NCBI GenBank assembly: GCA_963763955.1
Contig: CAVXQP010000024.1
Span: 78,638-142,637 of the forward strand
Origin: DASUPK01 sp963763955
GTDB taxonomy: Bacteria > Actinomycetota > Thermoleophilia > Solirubrobacterales > 70-9
Length of the DNA stretch: 64,000 nucleotides
Direction: 5' to 3'
In this document: positions 61,557 through 64,000 of the stretch, piece by piece
Numbering within the stretch: the first letter of the stretch is position 1
How the letters are laid out: each line of letters begins with the position of its first letter
The notes under the pieces: model-generated
Seen by the model: the letters and a program-made list of their open reading frames with translations, nothing else
Database searches by the model: none
Told to the model about the DNA's origin: nothing
Translations under genes and position numbers: made by a program

Positions 61557-61605
61557 ATCGGGGCGAGTGGATTGAACGAGTGACCCTTCGGCCCCCCGCC
61601 GACGG
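61557..61605 (-). repeat. tRNA-Pro 3'-half remnant, copy 2
   Basis: Matches copy 1 at about 40 of 48 positions with one deleted base in the T-loop, in the same orientation 1.06 kb away. More degraded, with an imperfect T-stem. Confidence 0.55.
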
Positions 61606-61646
61606 TTAGCAGTGGGTACCAAACCGGTACCGGGACGCAATAGGGC

Positions 61647-62317
61647 TCAGGGAGCGCGGTCTTGCAATCGCTCCTGCTCGATCTGCGATCGATTCTCGTC
61701 GTCTTCTGCCTCAACCGCGCGCGCGCCCGCGATCACTTGCTCGACCTGGGTATCCGGGATCACCACCGCCCCGGAGCTGTCCGCGAAGACGTACTGGCCG
61801 GGAATCACCCCGACGCCGGAGATGATGACCGGAGTGTTCACCTGGAAGGGCGTCACTTCCCCACCGCCCCACTTGGTCGCCTCGCCCGAACAGTAGGCGA
61901 CGAAGTCATAGCCGGCGAGCTCATCGAAGTCGCGCAAGCGACCATCGGTGAGCACGCCGGCGCAGCCTTGATTCTGGAGTCGCGACAGCTTCGTACCGCC
62001 GCCCATCGAGACGTCGGTGTAGCCGTTGCTGGCCAGCACCACGACCTTCCCCTCGGGCTCCTCCCCTACCGCCTCGTAGAAGAGGGTCTGGAGGTTGTAG
62101 CGCTCGGGATCCACCACCGCCGAGCAGCTCGGGAAGTACGAAATCGTCACCGCCGGACCAAAAGAGCACCCGTCCGGGGGTCGGGCTGACAAGGTCGAGG
62201 ATGTGACAGCGGTGACGGTGGAGTCTGCCCATCGAATCGACGAGGTCCGCTGCTTTCAGGCCCGCTACGGAGAGGCCCTTGGGCCCTCCGGCATCCGCAG
62301 ACCTTGTCTTTCGCCAC
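61647..62317 (-). pseudogene. RraA-family protein (aldolase-like), frameshifted
   Basis: The C-terminal frame has FYEAVGEEPEGKVVVLASNGYTD, GCAGVLTDGRLRDFDELAGYD and NTPVIISGVGVIPGQYVFADSSGAVVIP, the RraA/HMG aldolase signature. The N-terminal part LKAADLVDSMGRLHRHRCHILDLVSPTPGRVLF is in another frame, so there is an indel near 62165, with a second one likely near the GTG start at 62317. Members are class II aldolases or RNase E regulators; actinobacterial ones are mostly uncharacterised. Confidence 0.72.
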
Positions 62318-62513
62318 CTCGCCATCCGTCTACTCAGGTTACGTCGCCGGACTCGATCTGGGTGAGGCCCCGACGCGCCCTTGGCGCGAAACGCAGCAGA
62401 TCCCCACAGGGATGCGAAAGTTCCCACGCGCCGGACCAGACTCCCCTGCGAGCGGTTGGGGGCCGCCGGGGAAACGGGTCAGGGAAAGCGATGACAATCG
62501 AAGGGAAGACGAA

Positions 62514-62991
62514 ATGAGCGACGAGGTCGAGATAACCAACCACCGAGCCGATGCGACGCAGAACGACTCTCTGATCGGCATGGCGCGGATGGGTGCCGAC
62601 GCATTCGGGTACAAGGCGGAGCTGCGCATCGACCGAGGCCTCGCGGAGCTCCTGCGACAACGGGGCTCGCAACTCAACAACTGCAGCTACTGCCTCAACC
62701 TTCACTACGAGGCCGCCCGCGACGCTGGGATCCCGCGCGCGAAGATCGACACACGACGGCGTGGTGGAAGACCGACCTGCACTCCGAGGAGAGCGGGCAG
62801 CCCTCCGCGATGCAGAGGCGCTTACCCGTGCCGCCGACACCGATGCTGACCGGACGTTCCAGCGCTTCCACGAGGGGCTCGCAAAGCACTTCGACGCCGC
62901 GAAGATCCTCGAGATCATCGGCGTCGTCGTGAACATGAACGTATGGACGCGGCTGAAGCTGGCCGAGGGGGCAAAGCCGGCGCCGCGCTGA
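62514..62991 (+). pseudogene. AhpD-like carboxymuconolactone decarboxylase family protein, frameshifted
   Basis: ATG 62514 opens a frame with ELRIDRGLAELLRQRGSQLNNCSYCLNLHYEAARDAGIPRAKIDT, including the CxxC and His (CSYCLNLH) of AhpD peroxidases. Near 62755 and 62790 the frame shifts, and DAEALTRAADTDADRTFQRF, then FDAAKILEIIGVVVNMNVWTRL, completes the family pattern. It would be a peroxide-reducing or disulfide-active protein of about 155 residues. Confidence 0.75.
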
Positions 62992-63094
62992 GCGAGTGCA
63001 CAAGCTCTCGGCATCGACGTAACCTACGTGGCCATCGGTCGGTGCATCGGCATTTGCGCCCCGCAGGTGACGTCGCACCGGCCGTCGTACGGGC

Positions 63095-63401
63095 ATGAAT
63101 GATGCCGACCACATAATCGTGAACAGGCGAGATCAGTTGGGGCTGGTCGTGGCAGTGGTCGGTCTGGTGGTGATCGGTCTGCTCGCCTTCAGCGGCAGCG
63201 ACATCATCGGTCGGTGGCGGGCATCGCTCAACTGTTGATCGCGGGCGGCGTCTTCATCCGGCGCTGGCCTACGCGATCGGGGTGCTCCTGCTGGAGGCAC
63301 TCGACAACCGCGTCGGGGAGAGACTCACCTCGGATTTCATACTGGTGGTTGTCCCCGCTGCGGTCATCGCAAGCGCCGTCCTCTCGCTCGTCAGGGGGTG
63401 A
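63095..63401 (+). pseudogene. Small membrane protein, frameshifted
   Basis: ATG 63095 opens RRDQLGLVVAVVGLVVIGLLAFSGSDIIG, one membrane segment; an indel near 63220 moves the rest to ALAYAIGVLLLEALDNRVGERL and ILVVVPAAVIASAVLSLVRG, ending at TGA 63401. The parts would form a three-helix protein of about 100 residues. Family unknown; frame repair is inferred. Confidence 0.45.
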
Positions 63402-63463
63402 GGCGAGAGAGCGTCCACATACCTCCTGCAGCCACGATGGCGAGGGTGCGGCCCTCCGCCGTC

Positions 63464-64000
63464 TTCGAGCTATGCCGGTTCGTTCGAGCTGATCGGGCTC
63501 GGCGGAGACATCGGAGGATCCGGGAGATCGTAGAAGCGCCCGGGACTCGCGCCCTTGCGCAAAGCCGAAACCGGCGTCACGAAGGCGGCCTCGATGTGAC
63601 CGACGTTGTCAAAGGGGAACTCCTCGAAAAAGATTGTTGGGCGGACTGGCGCCGGCCAGCGTTTGCCCAAGCACGCGATGCTCGGACTCACACCCGGCGA
63701 CCTCGGCCGAGTAGCGCGCCAAATCCGAGCGCCCCGCCTCCGCAAACGTGGTGACGGCGACCAGATACGTATTGATGAAGAGCTTCTCGCTACCGAGACT
63801 CCATTGCCGACCGCCGCCAGGTCGAGCGCATCGTCTGCGCCGCCGAAGAAGCCGTCCGAATCGAGAAGTTGGCCGCGCTCGGCTGAAGTGTTGGCTGATG
63901 AAGTTCCAGTGGTCCAGCTCGGCGGCGTAGACGGCATCGAAGGTGTCCGACACCTCGCTCGGAACTTCGGAATCTAGGCTCGTACGCCGCAGCAGCTCGG
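63464..64000 (-). repeat. Direct repeat, copy 2 of the ferritin-like gene segment (cut by window edge)
   Basis: Matches 58197-58739 in the same orientation, offset about 5.27 kb, with small indels between the copies. The match continues to the last base of the window, so the true extent is longer. Confidence 0.8.
63470..64000 (-). pseudogene. Ferritin-like domain protein, copy 2, partial and frameshifted
   Basis: TFDAVYAAELDHWNFISQHF and INTYLVAVTTFAEAGRSDLARYSAEVAGCESEHRVLGQTLAG are in one frame, DGFFGGADDALDLAAVGNG and EEFPFDNVGHIEAAFV in another. So it needs at least three indels, two of which compensate. It keeps the Tyr codon that is a stop in copy 1. The N-terminus lies beyond the window. 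Confidence 0.7.

Overview
The window is high-GC bacterial DNA with actinobacterial gene content: a group 1h-like [NiFe] hydrogenase, a MarP-like periplasmic protease, a SpoIIE/STAS anti-sigma pair, a Nur-type nickel regulator, AddAB-like recombination genes and several apparently leaderless starts. The order-level guess, an uncultured soil actinobacterium near Thermoleophilia/Solirubrobacterales, is inference. No rRNA gene, complete tRNA or CRISPR array was seen.

Region by region. 1-3.7 kb: a xylose-type sugar ABC transporter (cut by the left edge) with a ROK repressor, then an XRE-transmembrane protein. 3.8-5.5 kb: a small secreted set including a collagen-like protein. 5.5-8.6 kb: SufT-like protein, FxsA, HAD phosphatase and unknown genes. 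8.7-16.1 kb: an addB-addA operon with a gamma-glutamylcyclotransferase-fold gene. 16.1-21.2 kb: HxlR regulator, MarP-like protease divergent from a penicillin-binding protein, small envelope proteins. 21.3-23.9 kb: FHA protein and a SpoIIE phosphatase/STAS antagonist pair. 23.9-28.6 kb: glutamate synthase large subunit.

29.0-46.2 kb is the most coherent system. A nickel permease and a His-rich Fur-family regulator (Nur-like) lie behind a candidate Nur box. Next to them one tight minus-strand operon of 15 genes runs hypC, hypC-like, hypD, hypE, hhyS, hhyL, NifU/four-Cys protein, DUF5947, DUF6084, an uncharacterised 398-aa protein, maturation protease, hypA, hypB, a tandem-SIS protein and hypF. 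It encodes a cytosolic hydrogenase of the kind that oxidises atmospheric H2, its cofactor maturation, and four or five accessory proteins without known function.

47-64 kb is different: gene remnants, single-base frameshifts and nonsense changes are common. It carries a molybdenum-cofactor block (MOSC protein, sulfite-oxidase-like enzyme and its reductase, moaA, a MOT1 molybdate transporter, moeA, a MoaD-MoaE fusion, moaC, moaB). This block lies between two degenerate direct copies of a tRNA 3'-half plus integrase tail. Beyond it are a broken tyrosine recombinase, two tRNA-Pro 3'-half copies and a 0.54-kb direct repeat of a ferritin-like gene. The region looks like an old integration hotspot, but the indel density also raises the question of sequence quality.
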